Origin: Amycolatopsis sp. MtRt-6
GTDB lineage: Bacteria > Actinomycetota > Actinomycetes > Mycobacteriales > Pseudonocardiaceae
Assembly (NCBI RefSeq): GCF_017308975.1
Contig: NZ_JADWPD010000050.1
Location: 1-56,504, forward strand
Direction of reading: 5' to 3'
Length of the DNA stretch: 56,504 nt
The first letter of the stretch is position 1. Every line of letters begins with the position of its first letter. Position numbers and translations under genes: made by a program. A model generated the notes under the pieces. The model was not told where the DNA came from, ran no database searches, and was given only the letters and a program-made list of their open reading frames with translations. Positions 1 to 11,200 of the stretch are shown here, one piece after another.

Positions 1-119
1 CCATCGCCTTCACGATCAATAACCGGCCCCGCAAGATCCTCGGCTGGCGAACCCCGGCCGAGGTCTTCGCCGAGCAGCTACGCTCATTACAAACACCCGG
101 TGTTGCATCGACCGATTGA
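1..119 (+). pseudogene. IS30-family transposase, C-terminal fragment
   Basis: The reading frame from base 3 gives the end of an IS30-type transposase (INNRPRKILGWRTPAEVF, then a TGA at 117-119). The NxRPRKxLGWxTPAE block is the usual C-terminal signature of IS30 transposases, where it follows the catalytic core. The upstream part is outside the window, so I cannot say whether the gene is intact on that side. A fragment of a different IS family starts immediately after it, which indicates nested or decayed insertion sequences at the edge of the siderophore locus. Confidence 0.7.
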
Positions 120-405
120 ACTCGCCCAGTACACCTCCAGCCAGTTCCGGGCCGCTCTGGCCGAGCACCGGATCCGGCCGTCGGTGGGGCGGGTGGGGTC
201 CTGCTACGACAACGCCGTCGCCGAAGCCTTCTTCGCCACGTTGAAGACCGAGATCGGCACTACGATCTGGCGGACCCGAGCACAGGCCCGCCAGGACGTG
301 TTCACCTGGCTGCGCTACTACAACCACAACAGGCTGCACTCCACCATCGGCCAGAACACCCCCGCCGAAGCCCGAACCAACTATCGTCAGGCCCACGCTG
401 CCTGA
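100..405 (+). pseudogene. IS3-family transposase (OrfB, rve domain), 3' fragment
   Basis: The frame reads QYTSSQF, then a YDNAVAEAFFATLK block, then YYNHNRLHSTIG, and stops at 403-405. These are the last third of the DDE integrase core of IS3-family OrfB proteins: the QYTS region, the glutamate-bearing DNAxAExFFxxLKxE block and the C-terminal YNxxRxHSxxG. The preceding HSDRGS part and both earlier catalytic Asp regions are missing, because the recognisable frame begins around base 124 right at the end of the IS30 fragment. It is therefore a truncated, inactive remnant. Confidence 0.75.
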
Positions 406-439
406 AACCCCGTGTCCGCCTCAACGGGGCAACTCCACA

Positions 440-464
440 CGCGTGATTGGAGAGGCATCACGCG
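440..464. repeat. Inverted repeat, 8-bp arms
   Basis: CGCGTGAT at 440-447 and ATCACGCG at 457-464 form a perfect inverted repeat with a 9-nt loop, just downstream of the IS3 fragment. It could be a terminator remnant or an old IS end. No T-tract is visible. Confidence 0.4.
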
Positions 465-476
465 GGGCGGGAAAGA

Positions 477-512
477 CGACACGCCGGAAGCCATTTGGCT
501 TCCGGCGTGTCG
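477..512 (-). terminator. Rho-independent-type hairpin ending the NRPS-panD-SBP-mbtH operon
   Basis: A perfect 16-bp stem (477-492 paired with 497-512) with a 4-nt ATTT loop lies 13 bases beyond the mbtH stop codon. On the minus strand the stem is followed by a short T-rich run (TCTTTCC). Position and strength fit the transcription terminator of the leftward siderophore operon. Confidence 0.75.
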
Positions 513-525
513 TGCGGGAGGCAGG

Positions 526-735
526 TCAGGCGTCCATGGCGTCGGCCAGGGACTTCGGGCGCATGTCCGTCCAGTTCGCTTCCACGTGGTCCAGGCACTC
601 CTGGCGGGACGACGGGCCGAAGGTGACCGTCCAGCCGGCCGGGACCTCGGCGAACTCCGGCCACAGGCTGTGCTGGTTCTCGGCGTTGACCAGCACCAGG
701 TACGTCCCGGCGGGGTCTTCGAACGGGTTGGTCAC
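526..735 (-). CDS. mbtH: MbtH-like protein (NRPS adenylation-domain partner)
   Basis: A 69-aa protein starting MTNPFEDPAG and containing NAENQHSLWPEFAEVPAGW. This matches the MbtH family hallmark NxExQxSxWP followed by PxGW. MbtH-like proteins bind adenylation domains and are often needed for their folding or activity. The GTG start at 735 is preceded by a strong purine-rich ribosome site (GGAGGAGGA). It lies 14 bases after the siderophore-binding lipoprotein gene and is last in the operon before a strong hairpin. The likely client is the five-module NRPS. A second, similar MbtH gene lies at 55725-55949, so cross-talk between the two clusters is possible. Confidence 0.93.
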   Translation of the reverse strand: MTNPFEDPAGTYLVLVNAENQHSLWPEFAEVPAGWTVTFGPSSRQECLDHVEANWTDMRPKSLADAMDA

Positions 736-749
736 GGCAGTCCTCCTCC

Positions 750-1775
750 TCAGGCGGTGATGTCCGTGCGGGCACTCTGCACCAGCGCGGTCAGCTTCTG
801 GATGACCGGCGTGGCGAGCAGGTGGTTGAAGCGCGGCTCGGCCGACCAGTCTCCCAGCTGGTTGGCCTTGACCGCGGGCAGCTGGTTCCACGTCGGGAAC
901 TGCGTCATCTGGGCGCGCGGCAACGCGTACGAACGCGAGTCCGTCAGGATCAGGTCGGCCGGGTACTTGCCCGCCTGCTCCCAGGACAGTTGCTCCCAGT
1001 AGTCCTCGCTGCCGCCGCCGGAGACGATGTCCAGGCCGAGCTCGCGGTAGTACGCGAGGTCGGCGAAGAACTCCGGCTTCGCGATGTACAGGCCGTCCTT
1101 GTCGCCGTACAGCACCAGGACCTTGAGGCCGGCCTTCTCCTTCGCCGCCGCGCGCAGGTCCTCGGACGCCTTGTCGAAGTCCGCCTTGGCCTGCTTCATG
1201 GTCGCCGAGTTCGCGTCGCCGCCCAGGGCGACCGCCAGCTGCGAGTAGCGCTCGATCACCTTCGGCAGCGTGACCTTGTACTCCGACAGCGCGACGATCG
1301 GCGCGACCTGCTGCACCTTCGGGCCGAGGTCGTCGGTGAGCACCCACATGTCCGTCGGCTTGGTGCCGGTCAGGCCGGTGACGACCAGGTCCGGCTTCAG
1401 CGCGGCGAACTTCTCCATGCTGAAGTCGTCCCAGGCGTTGCCGATCGAGGTGACGGCGTTCAGGTCGATGTTGCCGGCCTGGATCTCCTTGCCGCCGTCG
1501 GCCGTCTTCTGCGGGCCGAACACGCCGACCGGGCGGACGCCGTAGTCCCAGAGCGCGGCGGCCGAGCTGGCGTAGGCCACCACGCGCGCCGGACGCTGGT
1601 CGCGCGTCGCCTTCTGGCCGCGGTCGTCGGTGAACTCCCACGGGCCGGCGGCGGCACCGCTCGACGGCTTGTCGCCGCTGCTGCACGCGGTGAGGGCCGC
1701 GGCGGCGGCAACGCCACCCGCCCCGATCAGGAATCCACGCCGGCTGAGCCCGGCAGCGCCTTCGAACACGGACAT
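750..1775 (-). CDS. Ferri-siderophore ABC transporter substrate-binding lipoprotein (FecB/FepB-like)
   Basis: 341 aa. The N-terminus has a twin-arginine stretch (SRRGFL), a hydrophobic core and a lipobox ending LTAC, with the lipidated cysteine at residue 31, so it should be a Tat- or Sec-exported lipoprotein anchored outside the membrane. The mature part has the two-lobed periplasmic-binding layout of FecB-type proteins (RVVAYASS near the start, then KPDLVVTG, and a long joining helix). It would capture the loaded siderophore and hand it to the two FecCD permeases encoded at 20.5-22.6 kb. It has its own iron box in the 66-bp gap after panD, so it can be transcribed separately from the NRPS. 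The ATG at 1775 follows GAGAGG at good spacing. Confidence 0.9.
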   Translation of the reverse strand: MSVFEGAAGLSRRGFLIGAGGVAAAAALTACSSGDKPSSGAAAGPWEFTDDRGQKATRDQRPARVVAYASSAAALWDYGVRPVGVFGPQKTADGGKEIQAGNIDLNAVTSIGNAWDDFSMEKFAALKPDLVVTGLTGTKPTDMWVLTDDLGPKVQQVAPIVALSEYKVTLPKVIERYSQLAVALGGDANSATMKQAKADFDKASEDLRAAAKEKAGLKVLVLYGDKDGLYIAKPEFFADLAYYRELGLDIVSGGGSEDYWEQLSWEQAGKYPADLILTDSRSYALPRAQMTQFPTWNQLPAVKANQLGDWSAEPRFNHLLATPVIQKLTALVQSARTDITA

Positions 1776-1794
1776 GAGAACCTCTCGCCGAACT

Positions 1795-1813
1795 TTAGGA
1801 TAGGCACACCTTA
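1795..1813 (-). promoter_or_regulatory. Iron box (IdeR/DmdR-type operator) upstream of the siderophore-binding lipoprotein gene
   Basis: TTAGGATAGGCACACCTTA matches the actinobacterial iron-box consensus TTAGGTTAGGCTMACCTAA at about 15 of 19 positions, including the TTAGG and CACC blocks. It lies 20 bp upstream of the lipoprotein start codon. An Fe(II)-loaded DtxR-family repressor is expected to bind here and shut off uptake in iron-rich conditions. Confidence 0.82.
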
Positions 1814-1841
1814 TTTAGGGCAGCCTGCCAAAGCAACTGTG

Positions 1842-2255
1842 TCAGCGCCCACGGCCGGACAGCTGCGCCGCGGCTCCCGGCACCGGCTCGGCCGGGTCGT
1901 GTCCCAGGTGGACCTGCCGGTTGTCCGCGTCCACGTGCACCACCCGCGGCCGGTGCCCGGCGCGCTCGGCCTCCTCCACCTGGGCGTAGGTGATGATGAT
2001 GACGAGGTCGCCGGGGTGCACGAGGTGCGCGGCCGCGCCGTTGACGCCGATCACGCCCGACCCCGGCTCGCCGGTGATGGCGTAGGTCTCCAGCCGGGCG
2101 CCGTTGGTGATGTCGACGACCTGGACCTTCTCCCCCTCGACGATGTCCGCGGCGGCCATCAGGTCCGCGTCGATGGTCAGCGAGCCGACGTAGTGCAGGT
2201 CGGCCTGGGTGACGGTGGCGCGGTGGATCTTGGCGTTCATCAGGGTGCGGTGCAC
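1842..2255 (-). CDS. panD: Aspartate 1-decarboxylase (makes beta-alanine)
   Basis: 137 aa. Pyruvoyl-dependent decarboxylase converting L-aspartate to beta-alanine. The N-terminus aligns closely with actinobacterial PanD (KIHRATVTQADLHYVGS, then LTIDADL). The Gly-Ser self-cleavage site that generates the pyruvoyl cofactor is intact (VGS-LTID), as is the GAAAHLVHPGDLVI block. The GTG start at 2255 gives the same N-terminal length as known PanD proteins; an ATG at 2240 would remove the first conserved residues. It begins 2 nt after the NRPS stop, so translation is probably coupled. PanD normally feeds pantothenate synthesis. Its place inside an iron-regulated NRPS operon, together with the beta-alanine-like pocket of module 4, argues that here it supplies beta-alanine as a peptide building block. 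No panC or panB is nearby. Confidence 0.95.
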   Translation of the reverse strand: MHRTLMNAKIHRATVTQADLHYVGSLTIDADLMAAADIVEGEKVQVVDITNGARLETYAITGEPGSGVIGVNGAAAHLVHPGDLVIIITYAQVEEAERAGHRPRVVHVDADNRQVHLGHDPAEPVPGAAAQLSGRGR

Positions 2256-2257
2256 GT

Positions 2258-5200
2258 CTACTCCGTGTCTCGGGTGATCAGGATTCGTTCGGGGGCTCCG
2301 GGTGGCGGAGCCCCCGGCCCGGGGCGGAGCCCCGGTTTCAACACAGCGGCGAGACCCGCCGCGGTGGGGGTACGGAAGAACTCGGCGATCGCCAGCTCGG
2401 TCCCGAGCCGCTCGGTGATCCGGTTGCGCAGGACCACCAGCAGCATCGAATGGCCGCCGAGGGTGAACAGGTCGTCGTCGGCGCCCACGGCGGCGACGTC
2501 CAACACCTCCGCGAAGATCTCGCAGAGAGCCTTCTCCGTCGCCGTTTCCGGCGCCCGGCCGCGCGCCTCGAACGTGGGCACCGGCAGCGCGGCCCGGTCG
2601 AGCTTCCCGTTCGGTGTCACCGGGAACGCGTCCAGGGGCAGGATCGCCGCGGGCACCATGTACTCCGGCAGCGACCGCGCGAGGAACGCCCGCAGCTCCA
2701 CCGGATCAGCGGTCGCAGGAGTCGTGTACGCGACCAACCGCTCGTCCCGGACGACGACCAGCGCCTGGTCGACGTCGTCGTGCCGGGTCAGCGCGGTCTC
2801 GACCTCGCCTGGTTCGATCCGGAAGCCGCGGATCTTGACCTGGTCGTCGGTGCGGCCGAGGTACTCGAGCTGCCCGCCGGGCCGCCAGCGCACCAGGTCA
2901 CCGGTGCGGTACATCCGCTCCCCCGGCTCGAACGGCGAGGCGACGAACCGGTCCGCGGTGAGCGCCGGCTGCCCGTGGTAGCCGCGGGCCAGCCCGGCGC
3001 CGGCCAGGTACAGCTCGCCCGGCACCCCGGCCGGGACCGGCGAGAGGCCGCCGTCGAGGACGTACGCCCGCGTGTTGTGCACCGGACGGCCGACCACCGG
3101 CCGGTCGGCGTCGCCGAAGCGGCCGACCAGCGCGTCCACCGTGGCCTCGGTGGGGCCGTAGAGGTTGTACGCCGCCGTGCCCGGCGTCGACGCCAGGGTC
3201 TCCCACAGCGTCTGCGAGACGGCTTCACCGCCGACGCCGACCACGCCGAGGGCGCACCGGCCGTCCGCGATCACCCCGGCCGCGGCCAGCTGCGCGAAGT
3301 GCGACGGCGTCAGCTCGAGGAAGTCCAGCTGCCGCTCGCGCACGACCGCGGCCAGCCGCGAAGGGTCGCGACGGGTGTCGTCGTCGACGACGTGCACCTC
3401 GTGCCCGTCGAGCAGCCACAACTGGGGCTGCCAGGACGCGTCGAAGAAGAACGCCCACGCGTGCCCGACCCGCAGCCGACGGCCGCCCGCCGCGGCGACG
3501 GCCGGGCGGTAGAGCGTCTCGCGGTGGCTGTGGAACAGGTTGACCAGCCCGGAATGCGGGATGACGACGCCCTTGGGCTTGCCCGTCGAGCCGGACGTGT
3601 AGAGCACGTACGCCGGGTTGGCGGGCGAAGGCGGGGTAAGCGCCGCATCAGTGTCCACAATGTCCTCGACGAACAGCGCGCCGGGCACCGGCGAAGCCAG
3701 CGAACGGCTCGTGAGCACCAGCGCCGCCCCCGAGTCGGCGAGGATCGCGGCGATCCGGTCCGCGGGCTGGTCCGGGTCCACCGGCAGGTACGCCGCGCCG
3801 CTCTTGAAGACACCGAAGATCGCCTCGACGACCGCCGCCGACCGCGGCAGCACGAGCGCCACGACCTTCTCGGGACCCGCCCCCTGCGAGGCCAGCCACC
3901 GGGCGAGGCGGTCGGTCCGCGCGGCGAACTCCGCGAACGTGACACTCGACGAAGCGTCGCTCAACGCGGTCGCGTCGGGAGTCGCCGCCACCTGGGCGGC
4001 CAGCCTGTCGACGACCGTCGGGGCCGAGAGCGTCAGCGGCGCCCCGGCACCCCAGTCACGCAGGATGCGGTCCCGCTCGGTTGCGTCGAGGACGTCGAGC
4101 CGGCTCAGCGGCCGGTCCGGGTCCGCGACGACCGCCGCCATCACCCGGACCAGGCGCTCGGTGAGCGTCCGGGCCGTCGGCTCGTCGAAGAGGTCGAGGC
4201 TGTATTCGAGGTCTCCGTCGATGCCTTCGGCCGTTTCGACCAGGTCGAACGACAGGTCGAACTTCGCCTGCCGCAGCCCGGTGTCGCGGTAGGCCGCGTC
4301 GAGCCCGAGCAGCCGTTCCGGCTCGGCACCCGAGTGGTAGACGGCGAGCATCACCTGGAACAGCGGGTGCCGGGAGAGGGACCGCGGCGGGTTGAGCAGC
4401 TCGACGAGGTGCTCGAACGGCAGGTCCTGGTGGGCGTACGCCGCCAGGTCCGCTTCGCGCACGCGGTTCAGGAGCTCCCGGAACGTCGGGTCGCCGCCGG
4501 TGTCGGTCCGCAGGACGAGGGTGTTGACGAAGAACCCGGCGAGGTCCTCCAGCGCGTGGTCGGAGCGGCCGGCCACCGGCGTGCCGAGGGGGATGTCGGT
4601 CCCCGCCCCGAGCCGGGTCAGCAGCGCGGCCAGCGTCGCCTGCAGGACCATGAACGTGCTGGTGTCGCTGCGGTGCGCCAGCTCCCGCAGGCCGCGGTGG
4701 ACGGCGGCGGGCACGGTGAACGGCACGGCGGCGCCGCGGTTCGTCGACCGCGCCGGCCGCGGCCGGTCCGCCGGGAGCGCCAGCTCGTCGGGGATCCCGG
4801 CGAGGGTGTCCCGCCAGAACGCCGCCTGCCGGCCCAGCACGCTGTCCGGGTCGTCGGCGCGGCCGAACATCTCCCGCTGCCACAGCGTGTAGTCCCCGTA
4901 TTGCACCGGCAACGGCGTCCACTGTGGACGCTCGCCGCGCAGCCGGGCCGCGTAGGCGGTGCCGAGGTCGCGTTTCAGCGGCGGCAGCGACCAGCCGTCC
5001 CCCGCGACGTGGTGCACCAGCAGCACGAACACGTGCCGCTCCGGTCCGGCCGAGACGAGGGTGGCCCGGATCGGGAGCTCGGCGTCGAGGGTGAAGCAGT
5101 ACGACGCCGCCGCGGTGACGCGCTCGTCGAGGTCGGCTTCGGCCACGGTCTCGGTGACCAGCACCGGCCGAGCCTCGTCGAGCACGACCTGCCGCGGAGT

Positions 5201-8200
5201 GCCCTGCTCCTCGACCAGCAGCGTCCGGAGGACTTCGTGCCGCGCCACGACGTCACCCAGCGCCGCCTGCAACGCGTCGACGTCGACCGGGCCGGTCAGG
5301 TCCCACGCCCACGGGATGTTGTAGGTCGCGGACAGCCCGTCGAGGCGGTCGAGGAACCACAGCCGCTGCTGCGCGAACGACAGCGGCAGGACGTCCGGCC
5401 GCCGCGCCGGGACCAGTGCCGGACGGCGGCCGCGGCCCGGGTCGAGGGCCGCGGCGAGCCGGGCCGGGGTCGGCGCGTCGAACACCGCCCGGATCGGCAC
5501 CTCGACGCCGAGCAGCGCGCGGATCCGGCTGACCAGCCGCGTGGCCAGCAGCGAGTGCCCGCCGAGGGCGAAGAACCCGTCGTCCGGACCGACGGCCGGG
5601 ACGCCGAGGACGTCGGCGAACAGCTCGCACAGCGCCTGCTCGGCGGGGGTCCGCGCGAGCCGTCCGGAGGCGCGGACCTCCGGGTCGGGCAGGGCGGCGC
5701 GATCGAGCTTGCCGTTGGCGTTCACCGGCAGCTCGGGCAGAACGACGATCGCCGACGGCACCAGGTACTCCGGCAGCCGTGCGGCGAGCGACGCCCGCAG
5801 CGCGACCGGGTCACCCGCCGGCGCCACGTAGGCGATCAGCCGGTTCTCGCGGGCGATCACGGCCGCGCGCGTCACGGACGCGTCGGCCGTCAGCGCGGCT
5901 TCGACTTCGCCGGGCTCGACGCGGAAGCCGCGGATCTTGATCTGCTGGTCGGCGCGGCCGAGGAATTCCAGAGCCCCGTCGGCGCGGCGGCGGACCAGGT
6001 CGCCGGTGCGGTACATCCGCTCCCCCGGCTCGAACGGCGAGGCGACGAACCGCTCGGCGGTGAGCGCCGGCCGGCCGAGGTAGCCGCGGGCGAGCCCGGC
6101 GCCGGCCAGGTACAGCTCGCCGCGGACGCCCGGCGGCACCGGGCGGAGACCGGCGTCGAGGACGTACGCGCGGGTGTTGGCGACCGGCCGTCCGATGGCC
6201 ACCGGGCCGCAGACCTGGGCGAGGCTGTCGCCCGCGACCTCCGAGCAGCCGTAGAGGTTGACCAGTTTCGCCGACGGCCAGCGAGCCGCCACCTTCTCGG
6301 CGAGCGTCTCGGAAAGCGGTTCGCCGCTGGTGATCCAGGTGGTCACCGAGTCGAACGCGCCGGCCGGGGCGTCCTCGGCGAAGGTGTCGAGGAGGCTCGG
6401 GACCACCGTGAGCACCTGCGCGCCGGTCTCGCGCACGAAGGCGGCCAGTGCCAGGGGGTCGGTGGCCGTCGTGTCGTCGGCGAGGACCACCGGGTCACCC
6501 GCGACGAGGCCGCCGAGCAGCTCGGTCGAGCCGTCGATGAACGTCAGCGCGCTCTTGGCGACGCGCACGCCCGGGGCGAGGTCCCGGCCCCAGCGCAGCC
6601 GGTTGGCCAGGGCCCGCTGGGTGCCGGCGACGGCCTTCGGACGTCCGGTGGAGCCGGACGTGAAGATCACGTACGCCGGGTGGTCCGGGCTGATCGACGG
6701 CCAAGCCGGCTCCGGCCCGGTGTCGCCGGGCCGGACCAGGCGATCCCCGAAGCCGTCTTCGGCGACGACCAGGTGCGGTGCCGCGTCGGTGAGCATCAGC
6801 TCGACGCGGTCGGCCGGGTGGTTGCGGTCCAGGGGCAGGTAGGCGGCGCCGGTCTTGAGCACCGCCAGGAGGGCGACCACCAGGTCGACAGACCGCGGCA
6901 GCGCGACGGCCACCACGCGTTCCGGCCCGGCGCCCCGGGCGAGCAACGCGCGGGCGAGGGCCGTGGCCCGCGTGTCCAGCTCGGCGTAGGTGAGCCGTTC
7001 GGAGCCGAACGCCAAGGCGAGGGCGTCCGGTGTCCGCGCGACCTGGGCCGCGAACAGCTCGGCCGTCGTCTCCGCGGGCAGCGGGGTCGCGGGGGCGGCG
7101 GCGAGCTGCTCGTGCTCGGCGGCGGTGAGCAGGTCGACGGCGCCGATCCGGGTGTCCGGGTCGGCGACGACGGCGGCCAGGAGCGTCCGCAGCCGCTCCA
7201 GGAGCGCCTCGACGGTCGAGCGGTCGAAGACGTCGCTGTTGTACTCCGCCGTGCCGCGGATCCCGCTCTGGTGGCCGGGCCGCTCGCCGACGAAGAACGT
7301 CAGGTCGGCCCGCGCGGTGCCGGTGCGGACCGGCTCCTCCGCGACGGCGAGGCCCGGCAGCGCGAGGTCGGCGACGGCGTTGTTCTGCCACGCCAGCATC
7401 GTCTGGAACAGCGGGTGGTAGGCCAGCGACCGAGCCGGGTTCAGCGCCTCGACCAGCCGCTCGAACGGCACGTCCTGGTGAGCGTAGGCGTCGAGGCTGC
7501 GGTCCCGCACCCGGGCCACCAGGTCGCGGAACGACGGGTCACCGCCGGTGTCCACGCGCAGGACCAGGGTGTTGACGAAGAAGCCCACGAGGTCGTCGAG
7601 CGCGGCGTCGGTGCGGCCGGCGATGGAGGTGCCGAGCGGGATGTCGGTGCCCGCGCCGAGCCGGGTCAGCACCGCGGTGAGGCCGGCGTGCACGACCATG
7701 AACACGCTGGCCCCGCAGGCGCGGGCCAGCTCGACGAGTCCACTGTGGAGTTCCGCGTCCCAGCCGAAGGCGAACTGCTCGCCGCGGTAGGACGCTTCCG
7801 CCGGGTGCGGCCGGTCGGTCGGCAGCTCGATGCGTTCGGGCAGGCCGGCCAGGGTTTCGCGCCAGTAGGCCAGCTGCGGTTCGATCACCGGCTCGCCGAG
7901 GACGTCCCGCTGCCACAGCGTGTAGTCCGCGTACTGCACCGGCAGCGGCGTCCACCGGGGAGCTTCCCCGGCCTGCCGGGCGGTGTAGGCCGTCGCGAGG
8001 TCCCGCCACAGCGGCGCGGTCGACCAGCCGTCGGAGGCGATGTGGTGGAACACCAGCACCAGGACGTGCTCGCGGGCGCCGAGGCGCAGCAGCTCCGCGC
8101 GCAGCGGGAGCTCCGACTCCAGCTCGAACACCGCGCCGGCCGCCTCGGAAACCGCGTCGGCGAGCGTGGCCTCGGTGACCGCGCGGACCGGCAGCGGGAT

Positions 8201-11200
8201 CGTGACGCCGTCGAGGACGAGCTGCCGCGCCTCCCCGTCGATCTCGGGGAACACCGTGCGCAGGGCTTCGTGGCGTTCGACGACGTCGGACAGCGCCGCG
8301 CGGAGCGCGTCGACGTCGAGGTTGCCGGTCAGCCGGACGGCCGACGGCATGTTGTAGGTCGCCGACGGGCCTTCGAGGCGGTGCAGGAACCACAGCCGCT
8401 GCTGGGCGAACGACAGCGGCAGCACGTCCGGCCGCGGCTCGGCACGCAGGAGCGCGGGCCGGGCCGGTGCCGAGCCGGAGGTGGCCAGCAGGGCGGCCAG
8501 GCCGGCCACCGTCGGCGCCTCGAACACCGACCGCACCTGCAGTTCGACGCCGAAGACCGCGCGCAGCCGGGCGACCAGGCGGGTCGCCATGAGCGAGTGG
8601 CCGCCGAGGGCGAAGAAGTCGTCGTCGACGCCGATCGACGACGTGTCGAGGACTTCGGCGAAGAGCCCGCAGAGGACCTCTTCGACCGGTGTCCGCGGGG
8701 CCCGGCCGGCGGTGACCGCCTGCTTGTCCGGGCTCGGGAGGGCGCGCCGGTCCAGCTTGCCGGAGGCCAGCAGCGGGAGCCGGTCGAGGACCACGAACGC
8801 CGAGGGCACCATGTACTGCGGCAGCCGGTCGCGGACGTGCGCCCGCAGCGCCGCCACCAGCGTGCTCGTGTCCCGTTGCCCGGCCGGGTGGTTGCCCAGC
8901 GCTTCGAGGGCGGCCCGGACCGGGCGGCCGCGGTGGATGCGCGTGGGCTCGCCGGTGGTGAAGACGGCTTCCAGCGCGCCCTCGTCCACGGTGAGGGTCG
9001 CGTAGACGCGGTAACCGTGCCGCGCGCCGAGGTCGTGCAGCGTCTCGGGGTCGACGCCGGATCGATCCTCCAATGAGGACAGTGCCGCCTCGGCGTCGCC
9101 GGCGGCCAGTGCGGCGACGGCGGCGAGTTCGCCGGACAGCCGGGCGTTGGGCACGCCGGTGACGCGCAACCGGGCCGGGCGGGCCGCCAAGGCTGCTTCC
9201 AGGTCGTCCAGGGCGACGACCAGCTCTTCGGGGGTGTCGGGTCGCGGTGCCTTGCGGAGGACGACGTCGTAGCGGTGCCGGGTCAGCTCGTTGTGGGCGT
9301 GGCCGCGCTTGACCCACAGGTCGACGTCGTCGAAGCCGTCGAGATCCAGGGCTGCGAAGAAGTCCGGGTCCAGGACCAGCTCGCCCTCGCGGGCGATCGC
9401 CTGGTCGACGGCGGCGACGTCACGGCGGCCGTGGCGCAGCTCGGTCGCGGTCCGGAACGCCCGCAGCGAGCGGAGGTTCCGGATGTCACCGAGGAAGATC
9501 ACGCCGCCGGGCCGGACGTGCGCCGCGGCCGTGCGGATGACCTCGGCGAGGTAGCCGACGCTCGGGAAGTACTGGGCGACCGAGTTGATGATCACCGTGT
9601 CGAACTCCGGCAGCTCGCCCAGGTCGTGGGCAGGGCGCGCGGCGAGGTGCACCTTGCTCGCGAACGGCGTCGCCGCGAGTTCCCGCCGCAGGTTGGCGAT
9701 GGCCTTTTCGGACAGGTCGACGCCCCAGTACTCCTCGGCGTCCGGCGCGATCCGCGACAGGATGAGCCCGCTGCCGACGCCGATCTCCAGCACCCGCTTC
9801 GGCCGCAGCGCTTGGATCCGCTCGATGGTCGCAGCGTGCCACTCGCGCATCTCTTCCAGGGGGATCTCGGAGCCGTCGTAGCTGGAGTTCCAGCCGGTGA
9901 AGTTCTCCTCCAGCCCGCCGGACGCGGCTTCGGTGAAGACGTTCTCGTGCAGCTCGCGCCACTCGCCGACGTGGTCCAGCTCCGCTTCCTCGTCCCGCCC
10001 GGCCGCGGGCACGGCATAGGCGATGAGCCGCCCGTCCTGGGCGACGACGACGGACTGCCCGACGGCCGGGTGCTCGGCGAGCACCGACTCGATCTCGCCC
10101 AGTTCGATGCGGTAGCCGCGGATCTTGACCTGGTCGTCGGCCCGGCCGAGGAACACCAGCCGGCCGTCCGGCAGCCACTTCACGAGGTCGCCGGTGCGGT
10201 AGAGACGGCCGCCCGAACCGAACGGGTCCGCCACGAACCGCTCCGCCGTCAGCGCCGGCCGGCCGAGGTATCCCCGCGCCAGGCCGGAACCCGCGAGGTA
10301 GAGCTCCCCCACCACGCCGGGCGGGACCGGCCGCAGCCCGGCGTCCAGGACGTAAGCCCGGGTGCCGGGGTCGGGGACGCCGATCGGGACGACCGTCGCG
10401 TCCGCCAGCTCGGCCGGGTCGCTCTCGCCGAGGGTCGAGTTGGTGGTCGCCTCGGTCGGGCCGTAGGCGTTGAACATCCGCCGCCCCGGCGCCCAGCGGC
10501 GCACCAGCTCCGGCGACACGCGTTCGGTGCCCGCCAGCAGCACGCTGTCCCGCGGCAGGTCGAGGTCCGCCGGCATCGCGTCGAGCAGGGCGGGCGGCAG
10601 GATCATGAAGTCGACGCCGTGGGCGTGCGCGTACTCGGTGAGCGCCGGGCCGGCGACCCGCCGCTCGGCCGGGACGACCACCAGGCGGCCGCCCGACAAC
10701 AACCCGAGGCAGAGATCCCAGAAGGCGACGTCGAAGCTCGGCGACGCGAACTGCAGCACGCGGCTGTGCGGGCCGACCCCGAAACGTTCGACCTGGGTGG
10801 CGACCAGTTTCGCGACACCGGAGTGCTGGAGAACGACACCCTTCGGCCGTCCGGACGAGCCGGACGTGTAGATCACGTACGCCGCGTTCTCCGGCTTGAC
10901 CACAACCGCGGGGTCCACTGTGGACGACGCTTCGAGTGCCGCGTCGTCGAGGAGGACCCGGGGCAGGGCCGCGGGCAGCTTCGCCTCGACGTCCCGGGTG
11001 GTCACCACGCAGACCGGGGCCGCGTCCTCGACCATGTAGGCGATCCGGTCGCCCGGGTAGTCGACGTCGATCGGCAGGTACGCGGCACCGGCCTTGAGCA
11101 CCGCCAGCTCGGCGATGATCATGTCGACCGACCGCGGCACGGCCAGCGCGACGACCCGCTCCGGGCCGGCACCGCGAGAAAGCAGCAGGTGCGCGAGGCG

